DNA of 5,657 nt, taken from NCBI GenBank assembly GCA_910588895.1, contig CAJUSS010000188.1, positions 1 to 5,657 on the forward strand, read 5' to 3'. Under the pieces are notes generated by a model that saw nothing but the letters and a program-made list of their open reading frames with translations, made no database searches and had not been told where the DNA came from. Both the position numbers and the translations under genes were made by a program. Shown here one piece after another: positions 5,510 through 5,657 of the stretch (the first letter of the stretch is position 1; every line of letters begins with the position of its first letter). Source of the stretch: an uncultured Lachnospiraceae bacterium. GTDB lineage: Bacteria; Bacillota; Clostridia; Lachnospirales; Lachnospiraceae.

Positions 5510-5540
5510 TTGCTCCGCTCAGTGAGTGAAAGGACGGCAA
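5510..5540 (+). promoter_or_regulatory. Stem that could mask the carD SD
   Basis: TTGC (5510-5513) pairs with GCAA (5537-5540), and TCC (5514-5516) pairs with GGA (5532-5534), with a 2-base bulge and a 15-base loop. The GGA is the core of the carD-type SD (AAAGGA, 5529-5534). The stem begins at the base right after the stop of the 25-codon ORF, so a terminating ribosome would cover its left arm. With only seven pairs the stem is modest, and its relevance is inference. Confidence 0.35.
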
Positions 5541-5542
5541 GG

Positions 5543-5657
5543 ATGTTTGAAAAAGGAGAATTTGTCATTTTTGAGACAGCAGGTGTATGCAAGGTCGCAG
5601 ATATCGATACGGTGGATATGAAGGGTGTGGATCCGAAAAAGCTGTTCTACTTCTTAG
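5543..5657 (+). CDS. CarD-family transcription regulator, N-terminal part (cut by window end)
   Basis: The ATG at 5543 follows AAAGGA (5529-5534) by 8 bases. The 38 visible codons begin MFEKGEFVIFETAGVCKV and continue with a D-M-K-G-V-D-P-K-K-L-F-Y-F pattern. This is the start of the CarD / TRCF RNA-polymerase-interacting domain: a short strand with 'GE.V.....GVC.V..I', then 'D..G....LYY.L'. CarD proteins bind the RNA polymerase beta subunit and act on promoter open-complex stability; the domain is also found at the front of the Mfd coupling factor, but there it is internal, so a stand-alone CarD-type regulator is more likely. The C-terminal helical DNA-contacting part lies outside the window. 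It has its own promoter at 5348-5377 and a long leader. Confidence 0.87.
   Translation, partial: MFEKGEFVIFETAGVCKVADIDTVDMKGVDPKKLFYFL

Overview
The window reads as a piece of a Clostridia (Firmicutes) chromosome, most likely Lachnospiraceae. The basis is strong AAAGGAGG-type Shine-Dalgarno (SD) sites before nearly every gene, the protein flavour of QueA, the M32 peptidase and the CarD-type regulator, and a moderately GC-rich coding background. I cannot name a species.

Left part (1-1118, + strand): a tightly packed run of small genes of phage or mobile-element type. It holds the 3' end of an unidentified gene, a 106-aa protein of a family I associate with Firmicutes prophages and conjugative elements, a 111-aa ASCH-domain protein, and an 85-aa protein with a helix-hairpin-helix motif whose start overlaps the ASCH stop. 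A hairpin with a short U-tract closes the run. By hand count this part is more AT-rich in places than the genes that follow (38% GC at 121-180 against 68% at 1381-1440).

Middle part (1167-3322, - strand): queA (queuosine tRNA modification), preceded in the same transcription unit by a gene for a single-pass membrane protein with an acidic Gly/Ala-rich, repeat-bearing C-terminal tail. The two genes are 14 bp apart, and the queA SD lies in that gap.

Right part (3323-5657, + strand): a 325-bp divergent intergenic region carries two well-formed back-to-back vegetative-type promoters and a long hairpin in the leader of a metallocarboxypeptidase gene (M32, carboxypeptidase Taq family). After about 200 bp without a convincing gene comes an extended -10 promoter, a possible 25-codon leader ORF with a strong SD, and the first 38 codons of a CarD-family transcription regulator cut by the window edge.

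Most of the window is recognisable housekeeping sequence next to an accessory segment. I see no CRISPR array, tRNA, rRNA, transposase, integrase or defence cassette. The best candidates for something undescribed are regulatory: the structured leader of the M32 gene, the symmetrical divergent promoter region, and the small ORF with an SD-masking stem ahead of carD. The repeat-tailed membrane protein coupled to queA is also of interest.
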